Assembly: GCF_004785665.1 (NCBI RefSeq)
Contig: NZ_SRPJ01000001.1
Span: forward strand, 186,001 to 250,000
Length of the DNA stretch: 64,000 bases
Reading direction: 5' to 3'
From: Staphylococcus pragensis
GTDB lineage: Bacteria > Bacillota > Bacilli > Staphylococcales > Staphylococcaceae
Shown here: positions 39,388 to 49,700 of the stretch, in pieces
Numbering within the stretch: position 1 is the stretch's first letter
Layout of the letters: each line of letters starts with the position of its first letter
The notes under the pieces: generated by a model
Seen by the model: only the letters and a program-made list of their open reading frames with translations
Told to the model about the DNA's origin: nothing
Database searches by the model: none
Position numbers and translations under genes: made by a program

Positions 39388-40113
39388 ATGACAACTGTAG
39401 AAGTAGCCGCAACCATAGCACCAACAGAATTAGTAGATACCGTCACATTAGACGATTTAAACCAATATCAGAATGAGATAGATATAGTGGAATTACGTAT
39501 TGATCAATGGCCAGAAAATCATATTCAATTGCTTACTAAAAATCTCGAAATACTACACAATCAAGGTGCTGATTTTAAAGTATTGGTCACATACCGCACA
39601 ATTTCACAAGGAGGTAAAGGCAGTTTACCTTATGAAGCTTATATGAAGCTTTTACAAGATATTGCACATTTGGATTACTGTCACATGATTGATATTGAAT
39701 GGGATAGTGATTATGATGTCATTGCTCATCGTGATTTTGTTCGTTTAGCACAAAAGAATGATAAACAAGTTGTAGTGTCGTATCATAATTTTCAAGAAAC
39801 ACCAGATATAGATATACTAAAATTTACTTACTATAAAATGCATCAATTGAATCCTGATTATGTCAAAATCGCGGTTATGCCACAATGTCGAGAAGATGTT
39901 GCTACGTTATTACAAGCGATGGCTGCAAGTGTAGATGCCGTTTATCCTAAGGTCATTGGTATTTCGATGTCACAGTTAGGCGTAGTTAGCCGAGTAGCAC
40001 AAGGTGCCTTTGGAGGATCTGTTTCATACGGATGTTTAGGAACACCTCAAGCACCAGGACAACTACATGTGAAAACTTTGAAAGACCAATTGTCATTCTA
40101 TGAAGACATGTAG
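39388..40113 (+). CDS. aroD: 3-Dehydroquinate dehydratase, type I
   Basis: Shikimate pathway enzyme forming a Schiff base with Lys. The 241 residues show VELRIDQWP, VTYRTISQGGKG, the catalytic His in VVSYHNFQETP and the Schiff-base Lys in YVKIAVMPQ. Length and motifs are typical. AGTAGGGAG precedes the ATG. Confidence 0.96.
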   Translation: MTTVEVAATIAPTELVDTVTLDDLNQYQNEIDIVELRIDQWPENHIQLLTKNLEILHNQGADFKVLVTYRTISQGGKGSLPYEAYMKLLQDIAHLDYCHMIDIEWDSDYDVIAHRDFVRLAQKNDKQVVVSYHNFQETPDIDILKFTYYKMHQLNPDYVKIAVMPQCREDVATLLQAMAASVDAVYPKVIGISMSQLGVVSRVAQGAFGGSVSYGCLGTPQAPGQLHVKTLKDQLSFYEDM

Positions 40114-40149
40114 CATACATTTGAATTTACTTATATAAAAGTTTATAAT

Positions 40150-40164
40150 TGATAATAGTTATCA
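40150..40164 (+). promoter_or_regulatory. Fur/PerR-like box before nitroreductase
   Basis: TGATAATAGTTATCA matches the 7-1-7 inverted repeat TGATAATNATTATCA with one mismatch, 20 bases before the GTG start and beside a TATAAT-like element. Confidence 0.6.
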
Positions 40165-40183
40165 TTATGAAGGAGCGATAATT

Positions 40184-40723
40184 GTGGAACTACAAGAAGC
40201 AATTTCTTCAAGAAGAAGTATTAAAAAATTTAAACATGATATGACTATTGATGATGACGCATTATTTGATGCGATTGAGAAAGCTACAGATGCTCCTAAT
40301 CATGGGATGAGAGAGCCGTGGAGAGTTATCCATGTAGCAAAAGATAGATTAGGCGATATGAGTAGAGATGTGACACCATTCGCCTTTCCTAATAGTCCAG
40401 AGAAACAAGAAGATCACTACAATGCAGTTACAAATTTAGGTGGGATGTTAGTACTAGTATTGAAAACGGACCCACGTCAACGTCAAAATCGCGAGAATTT
40501 CTTTGCGATGGGCGCGTATGCTCAAAACTTAATGTTACTATTATATGAAAAAGGTATTGGCACATGTTGGAAAACACCAACTTACATCTTTGAACCTAAA
40601 GTGCGTAAAGTATTAGGTATTAAAGATGATGAAGCGATTGCTGGTTTACTTTATTTAACAGATTTAGAAGTAGTACCACCAAAAGCACAACGTAAAAGTA
40701 AAAACTTAATTTCTGAGTATTAG
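40184..40723 (+). CDS. Nitroreductase-family flavoprotein
   Basis: The 179 residues begin (GTG start behind AAGGAGCG) with ELQEAISSRRSIKKFKHD, the FMN-contacting RRSxRxF pattern, followed by PNHGMREPWRVIHV and GIGTCWKTPTYIF. NAD(P)H-dependent FMN oxidoreductase; the natural acceptor is unknown. The Fur/PerR-like box suggests induction by iron or peroxide stress. Confidence 0.9.
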   Translation: MELQEAISSRRSIKKFKHDMTIDDDALFDAIEKATDAPNHGMREPWRVIHVAKDRLGDMSRDVTPFAFPNSPEKQEDHYNAVTNLGGMLVLVLKTDPRQRQNRENFFAMGAYAQNLMLLLYEKGIGTCWKTPTYIFEPKVRKVLGIKDDEAIAGLLYLTDLEVVPPKAQRKSKNLISEY

Positions 40724-40733
40724 AATAAAAAAT

Positions 40734-40765
40734 GACGGCTAAGACAAATCAATGTCTTAGCCGTC
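40734..40765. terminator. Bidirectional terminator
   Basis: GACGGCTAAGACA/TGTCTTAGCCGTC, perfect 13 bp stem between convergent genes. Confidence 0.85.
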
Positions 40766-40821
40766 TTAATTAATTTGGCAATAGAAGACTAAATTAAAAA
40801 TGTATTTTCTGTTCTAAATCC

Positions 40822-41145
40822 TTACTTGTTAAATGTTTCTTCTAAGAATGATTCAACTTGTTCTGGTGATTTCGCATTAGCTGAATGTAAGTGTGCAAGT
40901 TTATTGCCATTTTCAAATACTAATAAACTTGGGATGCCCATTACTTCATTATCAGCAGCTACATCTTCAAGTTCATCACGATTGACTGTAAACCATTCAT
41001 ATTGGTTATATTTCTCGACGATTGGATCAATCCACATGTCCATTGCTTTACAATCAGGACACCAACCTGCTTCGAATTTCACGATAACGGGTTGGTCGCT
41101 TTGGATTGTAGATTTAAATTCGTCTGTTGTTTGAATGCTTTTCAT
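40822..41145 (-). CDS. Thioredoxin-family protein
   Basis: A 107-residue thioredoxin fold with the active site WCPDCKAMD rather than WCGPC, and the cis-Pro in GIPSLLVFENG. Probably a disulfide reductase with altered redox potential. AAAAGGAGCG precedes the start. Confidence 0.9.
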   Translation of the reverse strand: MKSIQTTDEFKSTIQSDQPVIVKFEAGWCPDCKAMDMWIDPIVEKYNQYEWFTVNRDELEDVAADNEVMGIPSLLVFENGNKLAHLHSANAKSPEQVESFLEETFNK

Positions 41146-41290
41146 TTATATACGCTCCTTTTATTTAAATGCTAATTATATTATAACGAAATATTTATTT
41201 TAATCGAAAAATTAAGCTTAAAAAATATAGAGCGTTTACATAAGTTTTCTGATATATTTAGGTTAAATCAAAATAGGAGGTTACATCTGA

Positions 41291-41644
41291 ATGATTAAAT
41301 TTTATCAATATTCAAATTGTACGACTTGTAAAAAAGCAGCTAAATTTTTAGAGACACATGGCGTAAGTTACGAGCCGATTGATATTGTGCAACATACACC
41401 AACAAAAAAAGAATTTGAAGATATCATCGAAAAAACAGGTGTAGAAATTAATAAATTATTTAATACGCATGGAGCTAAATACAGAGAATTAGGCTTAAAA
41501 GATAAATTGAAAGATTTAGCTGATGACGAAAAATTAGAGCTATTAGCTTCAGATGGAATGTTAGTTAAACGTCCATTAGCGATTTCAGGTGACAAAATAA
41601 CTTTAGGATTTAAGGAAGATCAATATAAAGAAACTTGGCTATAA
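41291..41644 (+). CDS. ArsC/Spx/MgsR-family reductase-like protein
   Basis: A 117-residue thioredoxin-like protein with redox CTTC in YSNCTTCKKAAKFL and the C-terminal DGMLVKRPLAISGDKITLGFKE. The RP motif is typical of ArsC/YffB. It could be an arsenate reductase-like enzyme or a Spx-type regulator such as MgsR; sequence alone leaves this open. Confidence 0.88.
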   Translation: MIKFYQYSNCTTCKKAAKFLETHGVSYEPIDIVQHTPTKKEFEDIIEKTGVEINKLFNTHGAKYRELGLKDKLKDLADDEKLELLASDGMLVKRPLAISGDKITLGFKEDQYKETWL

Positions 41645-41800
41645 CCCTTTTATGAAATGATAATTTTTCATATTAGTTAAAATAGTTTAATTTTACAAAT
41701 ATTAATTCAATAAATTGTATCAACTTTTAATATTAATAGTTGAATGAAAACTAACGGTATGGCATCATTAAATTGTAATTAATTTTAGGAGGGGATTTTC

Positions 41801-42181
41801 GTGGCAGTACCGAGCGAATTAAAATATTCTAAAGAACATGAATGGGTTAAAGTTGAAGGCAATACAGTAACAATTGGTATTACTGAATACGCACAAGGCG
41901 AATTAGGTGATATCGTATTCGTTGAATTACCAGACGTTGACGATGAAATCAACGAAGGGGATACTTTTGGTAGCGTAGAATCAGTTAAAACTGTTTCTGA
42001 ATTATATGCACCAGTATCTGGTAAAATTGTTGAAACTAACGAAGAATTAGAAGATAGCCCTGAGTTCGTAAACGAATCACCATACGAAAAAGCATGGATG
42101 GTTAAAGTTGAACTTAGCGATGAAAGTCAATTAGACGAGTTATTAAGTGCTGATCAATATTCTGAAATGATTGGTGAATAA
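41801..42181 (+). CDS. gcvH: Glycine cleavage system H protein
   Basis: A 126-residue lipoyl carrier. The lipoylation site is Lys in [19 protein letters not shown]. In staphylococci GcvH also relays lipoate to other complexes. The gcvP/T genes are not nearby, which is usual. TAGGAGGGG precedes the GTG start. Confidence 0.96.
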   Translation: MAVPSELKYSKEHEWVKVEGNTVTIGITEYAQGELGDIVFVELPDVDDEINEGDTFGSVESVKTVSELYAPVSGKIVETNEELEDSPEFVNESPYEKAWMVKVELSDESQLDELLSADQYSEMIGE

Positions 42182-42189
42182 TTAACAGG

Positions 42190-42223
42190 GAACTCCTTGA
42201 TTTCGTATCATGGAGTTTTTTAT
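42190..42223 (+). terminator. gcvH terminator
   Basis: AACTCC/GGAGTT with a 15-base loop followed by TTTT. Confidence 0.65.
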
Positions 42224-42451
42224 TTTATAAAAATTAATTTACTCAAATATTAATACAATAACCCGCACTTAAAATACATATATGTATGTAAGGGTAAGTA
42301 TATACACGTTAAAATTAAATAATGATAGTTAGTGAGCCTTTCAAAAATTAAATCATTCTAAATGTTAAGTCTTAGTAAAATAAGTTTAGAATTTGATTAT
42401 TCTGTGAAGAAGTTAATGATTGTTTATTATCGACTTAGAAGGTGGATGAGC

Positions 42452-42838
42452 ATGGCAATTTTAAATAAAGTTATTATTGTTGAAGGTAAGTCTGATAAGA
42501 AGAGAGTACAACAAGTCATCGCTGAACCTGTCAATATTATCTGTACGCATGGTACAATGAGTATCGACAAGATAGATGATATGATCGAATCATTATATGA
42601 TAAGCAAGTGTATGTACTTGCAGATTCAGATGACGAGGGTGAGAAAATTAGAAAGTGGTTCAAACGATATCTGAGCGAAAGTGAGCACATTTATGTTGAT
42701 AAAACGTACTGTGAAGTCGCGCGATGTCCTAAAAACTATCTTGCTAATGTTTTGAGCAGATACGGTTTTACTGTTCGAAAGGAGAAGCGTCTCATACCTA
42801 ATTTAACGACTGAAAGGTTAGTATTAATGAATGAGTAG
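42452..42838 (+). CDS. Stand-alone Toprim-domain protein
   Basis: The start at 42452 follows GAAGGTGG at 6 bases, giving 128 residues. The Toprim metal motifs are IIVEGKSDKKRV (Glu) and VYVLADSDDEGEKIRK (DxD). RNase M5-like relatives cut 5S rRNA precursors, but this protein is shorter and its substrate is unknown. It overlaps the next gene by 8 bases, so the two are translationally coupled. Confidence 0.85.
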   Translation: MAILNKVIIVEGKSDKKRVQQVIAEPVNIICTHGTMSIDKIDDMIESLYDKQVYVLADSDDEGEKIRKWFKRYLSESEHIYVDKTYCEVARCPKNYLANVLSRYGFTVRKEKRLIPNLTTERLVLMNE

Positions 42839-43127
42839 TACAACAAAAGTAGAAGATATTAGAGAAAACTTCAAAGAAAATAAACATCTTATATTTGGGT
42901 ATACGCCCATGTGTGGCACATGTAAAATTTCTGAGCGCATGCTAGACATCGCAAATGAGATTTTAAAATTGCCTATTAAAAAGATAGATTTAAATTTTCA
43001 TCCAGAATTTAGCGAAGAAAATAAAATTATGTCCGTGCCTGTGTTAATGATTATGAGTAAGGATAAGGAACTAGATAGAATCTACGCATTTCAATCTGTA
43101 CCTTATTTGTTAGAAAAATTAAAATAA
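42831..43127 (+). CDS. Thioredoxin-like protein
   Basis: A 98-residue protein with the active site TPMCGTCKISERML and cis-Pro MSVPVLMIM. It overlaps the Toprim gene, a pairing conserved in staphylococci by position before metNIQ; the reason for the pairing is not known. Confidence 0.87.
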   Translation: MSSTTKVEDIRENFKENKHLIFGYTPMCGTCKISERMLDIANEILKLPIKKIDLNFHPEFSEENKIMSVPVLMIMSKDKELDRIYAFQSVPYLLEKLK

Positions 43128-43184
43128 TGATTGACGAATTTATAGTGCAATGATAGGATATAAATTAATTAAATAGTGCGAAAA

Positions 43185-43291
43185 CTCTTATCAAGAGAGG
43201 TGGAGGGATGTGCCCTATGAAGCCCGGCAACCGTCTAGACAATAGAAATGGTGCCAATTCACATAAAGTTTAACACTTTAGAAGATGAGAG
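43185..43291 (+). promoter_or_regulatory. SAM-I (S-box) riboswitch aptamer
   Basis: P1 is CTCTTATC (43185-43192) with GATGAGAG (43284-43291). The conserved core AGAGAGGTGGAGGGA, GAAGCCCGGCAACC and GGTGCCAATTC are all present. It lies before metNIQ, so high S-adenosylmethionine should end transcription at the hairpin that follows. Confidence 0.96.
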
Positions 43292-43302
43292 AAAGATATT
43301 TC

Positions 43303-43344
43303 AATGCTTTCTCAACTTAACTAAAGTGGGAAAGCATTTTTTAA
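43303..43344 (+). terminator. Riboswitch expression-platform terminator
   Basis: AATGCTTTC/GAAAGCATT followed by TTTTT; the upstream GAGAGAAAG can pair with CTTTCTC as the alternative. Confidence 0.88.
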
Positions 43345-43373
43345 TTACATAAAGTTTTAAGGAGGCACTTAAC

Positions 43374-44399
43374 GTGATTGAATTAAATCAAGTAGTTAAA
43401 CGCTATCACACAAAGAATAAAGATGTTCTAGCAGTTGATCACGTTGACTTAAAAATAGAATCAGGCTCAATTTTTGGAGTGATTGGATTCTCTGGTGCTG
43501 GTAAAAGTACGTTAATTAGAATGTTCAATAATCTAGAGGAACCTACATCAGGGGACATTATTATAGATGGCGACAATATTAACAAACTTTCAAAAGCAGA
43601 GTTAAGAAAAAAACGTCAAAAAGTAAGTATGGTATTCCAACATTTTAATCTATTGTGGTCACGAACTGTTTTAAAAAATATTATGTTTCCGCTTGAAATT
43701 GCTGGCGTCTCTAAAGAGAAAGCTAAGCAAAAAGCTTTGGAACTTGTTGAGCTTGTAGGCTTAAAAGGTAGAGAAAATGCTTATCCTTCAGAATTATCTG
43801 GTGGACAAAAGCAAAGAGTAGGTATCGCACGTGCATTGGCAAATGATCCAGACGTGTTATTGTGCGATGAAGCAACAAGTGCACTTGACCCACAAACTAC
43901 CGATGAAATTTTAGATTTACTTTTAAAAATAAAAGAAAGACAAAATCTTACGATTGTTATCATTACTCATGAAATGCAAGTAATCAGACGTATTTGTGAT
44001 GAAGTAGCTGTTATGGAAAATGGACGTGTCATTGAAAAAGGTAGAGTAAGTGAAGTCTTTGAAAATCCTCAACACGAAGTGACAAAACGCTTTGTCAAAG
44101 ATGATTTAGATGATGACTTTGAAGAGTCAATTAAACATTTAGAACCATTAGATTCAGATGCTTACATTGTGAGACTTAATTTCAATGGCAACAACACTAC
44201 TGAACCTATCGTGTCTTACATAACTAAAAATTTGAATATTGATATTAATATTCTTGAAGCAAATATTAAAAATACACGTGATGGTTCAATTGGATTTTTA
44301 GTTATCCATATTCCACATATTACGCATGAGGCTTTTGAAGAATTTAAAAATGATTTACATAAGCGACATGTCAATGTGGAGGTGATTAAGCATGAATAA
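43374..44399 (+). CDS. metN: Methionine ABC transporter, ATP-binding protein
   Basis: The 341 residues have Walker [11 protein letters not shown], the signature [12 protein letters not shown], Walker [13 protein letters not shown], an H-loop in IITHEM, and the C-terminal NIL domain (about 265-340) that binds methionine for trans-inhibition. GTG start behind AAGGAGG. It overlaps metI by 8 bases. The SAM riboswitch supports methionine as substrate. Confidence 0.96.
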   Translation: MIELNQVVKRYHTKNKDVLAVDHVDLKIESGSIFGVIGFSGAGKSTLIRMFNNLEEPTSGDIIIDGDNINKLSKAELRKKRQKVSMVFQHFNLLWSRTVLKNIMFPLEIAGVSKEKAKQKALELVELVGLKGRENAYPSELSGGQKQRVGIARALANDPDVLLCDEATSALDPQTTDEILDLLLKIKERQNLTIVIITHEMQVIRRICDEVAVMENGRVIEKGRVSEVFENPQHEVTKRFVKDDLDDDFEESIKHLEPLDSDAYIVRLNFNGNNTTEPIVSYITKNLNIDINILEANIKNTRDGSIGFLVIHIPHITHEAFEEFKNDLHKRHVNVEVIKHE

Positions 44400-45087
44400 A
44401 TCATATGGTGATATTCTTCATGAAATGGTTACAATGCCTAATGTACAATGGCCAGATGTATGGCAAGCGATTTATGAAACGTTATATATGACTATCGTTT
44501 CAACAATCTTCGCGTTTATTCTAGGCTTAATCTTAGGTGTATTACTCTTCCTTTCAGCTAGAAGCAATTCTACTGGGGCAAAAATATTTTATAGCATAGT
44601 TTCATTTATTGTTAACTTATTCCGAGCAATTCCATTTATTATCTTAATCTTGTTATTAATTCCATTTACAAGTGTTCTTTTAGGAACAATAAGTGGTCCT
44701 ACTGGTGCATTACCAGCCTTAATTATTGGTGCAGCACCATTCTACGCAAGATTAGTAGAAATTGCATTTAAGGAAATTGACAAAGGTGTCATCGAAGCGG
44801 CTCAATCAATGGGAGCAAACACATGGACAATTATTTGGAAAGTATTACTTCCAGAATCAATGCCAGCACTTGTATCAGGTATTACTGTTACAGCGATTGC
44901 TTTAGTTGGTTCAACTGCAATTGCCGGTGTTATTGGTGCAGGCGGTTTAGGTAACTTAGCTTACTTAACTGGTTTCACACGTAGCCAAAATGATGTCATT
45001 TTAGTTTCAACAGTCTTCATTTTAATTATTGTATTTATAATTCAATTCATTGGGGATTGGATTGCAAATAAAATTGATAAACGATAA
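44392..45087 (+). CDS. metI: Methionine ABC transporter permease
   Basis: A 231-residue membrane protein with about five helices and the coupling loop [29 protein letters not shown]. Partner of the overlapping metN product. Confidence 0.96.
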   Translation: MNKSYGDILHEMVTMPNVQWPDVWQAIYETLYMTIVSTIFAFILGLILGVLLFLSARSNSTGAKIFYSIVSFIVNLFRAIPFIILILLLIPFTSVLLGTISGPTGALPALIIGAAPFYARLVEIAFKEIDKGVIEAAQSMGANTWTIIWKVLLPESMPALVSGITVTAIALVGSTAIAGVIGAGGLGNLAYLTGFTRSQNDVILVSTVFILIIVFIIQFIGDWIANKIDKR

Positions 45088-45107
45088 GGGAAAAGAGGTT
45101 TGATTTA

Positions 45108-45923
45108 ATGAAAAAACTTTTAAGTTTATTTTTAGTACTTACACTTACTGTTGTATTAGCCGCATGTGGAAATGGCGGAGGGGACAAAGATAAAAAAATC
45201 GTAGTTGGTGCTTCACCAGCTCCTCACGCTGAAATCTTAGAAAAAGCAAAACCTTTACTTAAAAAGAAAGGCTATGACTTAGAAATTAAAACAATTAACG
45301 ACTACACTACACCAAACAAATTATTAGATAAAGGTGAATTAGACGCTAACTATTTCCAACACGTACCTTACTTAAAAACTGAAAGTAAAGAAAAAGGATA
45401 CAAAATTGAAGATGCTGGTAAAGTTCACTTAGAACCAATGGCTGTATATTCTAAAAAATATAAAAGCTTAAAAGACCTTCCAAAAGGTGCTACAGTATAC
45501 GTTTCTAACAACCCAGCTGAACAAGGTCGTTTCTTAAAATTCTTCGTTGATGAAGGTTTAATTAAAATCAAAAAAGGTGTTAAAATCGAAGACGCTAAAT
45601 TCGAAGATATCACTGAAAACAAAAAAGACATTAAATTCAATAACAAACAATCAGCTGAATACTTACCAAAAATTTATCAAAATCAAGATGTAGATGCTGC
45701 TATCATCAACTCTAACTATGCAATTGATCAAGGTTTAAACCCTCAAAAAGATTCAATCGTAGTTGAAAAAGCAAACGACAATCCTTATGCTAACTTAATT
45801 GCTGTTCAAAAAGGACACAAAGATGATGAAAAAATCAAAGCTTTAGTTGAAGTATTACAGTCTAAAGATATTCGTGATTTCATCAATGATAAATATAAAG
45901 GTGCCGTTGTACCTGCTAAATAA
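45108..45923 (+). CDS. metQ: Methionine-binding lipoprotein
   Basis: The 271-residue NlpA-family substrate-binding lipoprotein has lipobox LAAC (Cys20) and the domain pattern IVVGASPAPHAEIL and ANYFQHVPYLK. It captures methionine (or methionine peptides in some Gmp-type relatives) at the surface and hands it to MetNI. Confidence 0.95.
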   Translation: MKKLLSLFLVLTLTVVLAACGNGGGDKDKKIVVGASPAPHAEILEKAKPLLKKKGYDLEIKTINDYTTPNKLLDKGELDANYFQHVPYLKTESKEKGYKIEDAGKVHLEPMAVYSKKYKSLKDLPKGATVYVSNNPAEQGRFLKFFVDEGLIKIKKGVKIEDAKFEDITENKKDIKFNNKQSAEYLPKIYQNQDVDAAIINSNYAIDQGLNPQKDSIVVEKANDNPYANLIAVQKGHKDDEKIKALVEVLQSKDIRDFINDKYKGAVVPAK

Positions 45924-45941
45924 TATTTGAAATAAGTTAAA

Positions 45942-45972
45942 TCCCTGTAACCGTTATGGTTCAGGGCTTTTG
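45942..45972 (+). terminator. metNIQ terminator
   Basis: CCCTGTAACC/GGTTCAGGG with one bulge and a T-run. Confidence 0.75.
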
Positions 45973-46013
45973 TTATGTAGAGACTGATGATAATAGTTAT
46001 TACTTGAATGTTT

Positions 46014-46178
46014 TTAAAATGTCGAAAGGTATCTATAAAGTAGCGCAACTCCAAAACTACCTGAGCCTGCACTATAATCGAATTTAATTATTTCGATATT
46101 TGGGTTTTCTTCTAAAAATCGATTTACTTTTTTATTTAAACCATTTTCTGTCATTGCAGTAAAATGTATAAATCTCAT
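46014..46178 (-). CDS. Small Cse60-like protein (54 aa)
   Basis: The start at 46178 follows AAAGGACTGAG. The product MRFIHFTAMTENGLNKKVNRFL, then IEIIKFDYSAG and a LYRYL end, resembles the small Bacillus sporulation protein Cse60 family found also in non-sporing staphylococci. The assignment is tentative. Confidence 0.55.
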   Translation of the reverse strand: MRFIHFTAMTENGLNKKVNRFLEENPNIEIIKFDYSAGSGSFGVALLYRYLSTF

Positions 46179-46344
46179 TTTTAACTCAGTCCTTTCTAAT
46201 ATAATATGTACTGTTACCACCTATTATATACAATTTATTAAGATTAAAAAATTCTCAGTAAATGAAGAAAATATGTTTAACATAGAAAAGTACGGGTACA
46301 TAATAATTAAATAAGACATACAGTCTATCAAGGAGGAATTTCAA

Positions 46345-46536
46345 ATGGCTGAAGATAAATTTGAACAAGCAAAAGGTAATATTAAAGAAACAGTTGGTAA
46401 CGCAACTGATAATAAAGATTTAGAAAAAGATGGCCAAGGTGACAAAGCTTCTGGCAAAGCAAAAGAAGTTGTTGATAACGTAAAAGAAAAAGCTAACGAC
46501 TTAATCGACAAAGTTAAAGGCGACGACAATAAATAA
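46345..46536 (+). CDS. CsbD-family stress protein
   Basis: The 63-residue hydrophilic protein reads [21 protein letters not shown], the CsbD signature. General-stress associated; in staphylococci usually under SigB. CAAGGAGGAA precedes it. Confidence 0.92.
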   Translation: MAEDKFEQAKGNIKETVGNATDNKDLEKDGQGDKASGKAKEVVDNVKEKANDLIDKVKGDDNK

Positions 46537-46553
46537 TTCGTTAAATAACTAGT

Positions 46554-46586
46554 AAAGCCTAGGTGCTATATGCGTCTAGGCTTTTT
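46554..46586 (+). terminator. csbD terminator
   Basis: AAAGCCTAG/CTAGGCTTTTTT, loop 11 bases. Confidence 0.85.
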
Positions 46587-46716
46587 TATGTTTTAACTTA
46601 ATAAATATTAATTAATGTATGATACTAACATATTTAAAAATTAATCAAAAAAATACTACCACGCCTATTATTTTTAAATTATAATTTAATTATAAATAAA
46701 GGGTGGGTGATTTATA

Positions 46717-49700
46717 ATGACGACAAATTATATTTTAGGTTTAGATATTGGTATTACCTCAGTAGGTTATGGGATTATAAATTATGAAGATAAAACTATT
46801 ATTGATGCTGGTGTTAGATTGTTTCCAGAAGCTAATGTTGAAAATAATGAAGGAAGAAGAAGTAAAAGAGGTGCGCGTAGATTAAAAAGAAGAAGAATTC
46901 ATAGGTTAGATCGTATTAAACAACTTTTAAATGAATATAAGTTAGTGGAATTAAATGATGTACCTAAATCTACCAATCCATATGACATTCGTGTAAAAGG
47001 ATTAAAAGAAGAATTAGCACGTGAAGAATTAGTTATTGCATTATTACATTTAGCAAAAAGAAGAGGTATACATAATATTGATGTAGTAGAACAAGACGGT
47101 GAAGAAGGAAACCAACTTTCTACCAAAGAACAGTTGTCTAAAAATAAAAATTTATTAAAAGATAAATTTGTGTGTGAGTTATTATTAGAAAGATTTAATG
47201 AAGGGAAAGTTCGCGGAGAAGAAAATAGATTTAAGACTTCGGATATTATTAAAGAAGCTGAACAAATTTTAAAAGTACAGAAAAACATCCATAATTTAGA
47301 TGAGCATTTCATTAATAAATATATAGAATTAGTTAAAACAAGAAGAGAATATTTTGAAGGTCCTGGCGAAGGAAGTCCATTTGGCTGGAATGGAGATCTA
47401 AAAAAATGGTATGAAATGTTAATGGGCCATTGTACTTATTTTCCTGAAGAATTGAGAAGTGTAAAATATGCATATTCTGCTGATTTATTTAATGCGTTAA
47501 ATGATTTGAATAATTTAGTGATTCAAAGAGATGGATCAACTAAACTTGAGTATTATGAAAAATATCACATTATTGAGAATGTATTTAAACAAAAGAAAAA
47601 ACCTACATTAAAACAAATAGCTAACGAAATTGGTGTCACTCCTGAAGATATTAAAGGATATAGAATTACTAAATCTGGTAAAGAAAATTTTACAGAATTT
47701 AAATTATATCATGATTTGAAAAAGGTTCTAAAAGACCAAAGCATTTTAGAAAATGTATCTCTTTTAGATCAAATCGCAGAAATTTTAACAGTTTATCAAG
47801 ACAAAGGAAGTATTAAAAATGAATTAAGTAAGTTAGATGAAACAATAAATGAGACAGATAAAGAAAATATTTCTAATTTAACGGGGTATAACGGCACCCA
47901 TAGATTATCATTAAAATGTATCAATTTAGTATTAGAAGAATTATGGCATTCATCGAGAAATCAAATGGAAATATTCTCTTATTTAAATATTAAACCTAAA
48001 AAAATTGATTTGAAAAAATCTAATAAAATTCCAAAAGATATGATAGATGAATTTATACTATCTCCAGTGGTTAAAAGAACATTTGGCCAAGCTATTAATG
48101 TGATTAATAAAATTATTGAAAAATATGGTATACCTAACGATATTATTATTGAATTAGCCAGAGAGAATAACTCTAAAGATAAACAAAAGTTTATCAATGG
48201 ACTTCAAAGGAAAAATGAAAAAACAAGACAACGCATCAATGAAATTATCGGGGAATATGGGAATCAAAATGCTAAAAGATTAGTTGAAAAAATTAAACTA
48301 CATGATGAGCAAGAAGGAAAATGTTTATATTCATTAGAGAGCATACCTTTAGAGGACTTACTTAATAATCCTAATTATTATGAAGTCGATCATATTATTC
48401 CGCGATCAGTATCATTTGATAATTCATATCAAAATAAAGTTTTAGTTAAACAGACAGAAAATAGTAAAAAAGGTAACCGAACTCCTTATCAATATCTTAA
48501 TTCAGGAGAAGCCAAAATTTCTTATAATCAATTTAAGCAACATATCTTAAATTTAAGTAAATCAAAAGATAGAATTTCTAAGAAAAAGAAAGAATATTTA
48601 TTAGAAGAACGTGATATCAATAAATTTGAGGTCAAAAAAGAATTTATTAATCGAAACTTAGTAGATACGCGCTATGCTACAAGAGAATTATCAAATTATT
48701 TAAAAGCTTATTTTAGTGCTAATGATATGAATGTCAAAATTAAAACTATCAATGGTAGCTTTACTGATTATTTAAGAAAAGTATGGAAATTTAAAAAAGA
48801 AAGAAATCATGGTTATAAACATCATGCAGAAGACGCTTTAATTATTGCTAACGCAGACTTTTTATTTAAAGAAAATAAAAAGTTAAAAGAAGCGAATAAA
48901 GTACTTGAAAAACCTACAGAAAGTAATGAATTAAATAAAGTAGAAAATTCTACAAGAATAAAAAATGAAGATGAATATAAAGAATTATTTAATATTCCTC
49001 AACAAGTAACTGATATCAAAGAATTTAAAGATTTTAAATTCTCTCATAGAGTTGATAAAAAGCCTAATAGACAACTAATAAATGATACTCTGTATTCAAC
49101 GAGACAAGTAGGAGACGACGCTTATATAGTTCAAACAATTAAAAATATATATAGTAAAGATAATACGGATTTAAAGAAACATTTTAATAAAAATCCTGAA
49201 AAATTTTTAATGTACCAACATGATCCTAAAACATTCGAAAAGTTAGAAACGATTATGAAACAATATTCTAATGAAAAAAATCCATTGGCTAAATATCATG
49301 AGGAAACGGGAGAGTATTTAACTAAATATAGTAAAAAAGATAATGGGCCTATAGTTAAAACAATTAAGATGTTAAGCAATAAAGTTGGTAATCATTTGGA
49401 TGTCACTCATAAGTATGAAGACTCAAAAAAACAATTAGTGAGATTATCAATTAAATCGCTTCGTTTCGATGTTTACTTAACTGATAAAGGATATAAATTT
49501 ATAACGATTTCGTACTTAGATATTCTTAAGAAAGATAGTTACTATTACATTCCAACTGAAACATATAATAATTTAAAAGCAAATAAAAGTATTGATAAAA
49601 GTTCACAATTTATAGGAAGTTTTTATTATAATGATTTAATTGAACTAGACGGTGAAGTATATAAAATTATAGGAGTTAACAGTGACAAGCGAAATTTAAT

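Noticed and set aside
40826..41134. 102-residue plus-strand ORF opposite the thioredoxin gene
   Set aside because: The minus frame has WCPDCK and a ribosome site; the plus frame has no pattern.
46590..46716. A tracrRNA upstream of cas9
   Set aside because: Searched by eye for an anti-repeat in the csbD-cas9 gap and found none; the clear anti-repeat is at 54121.
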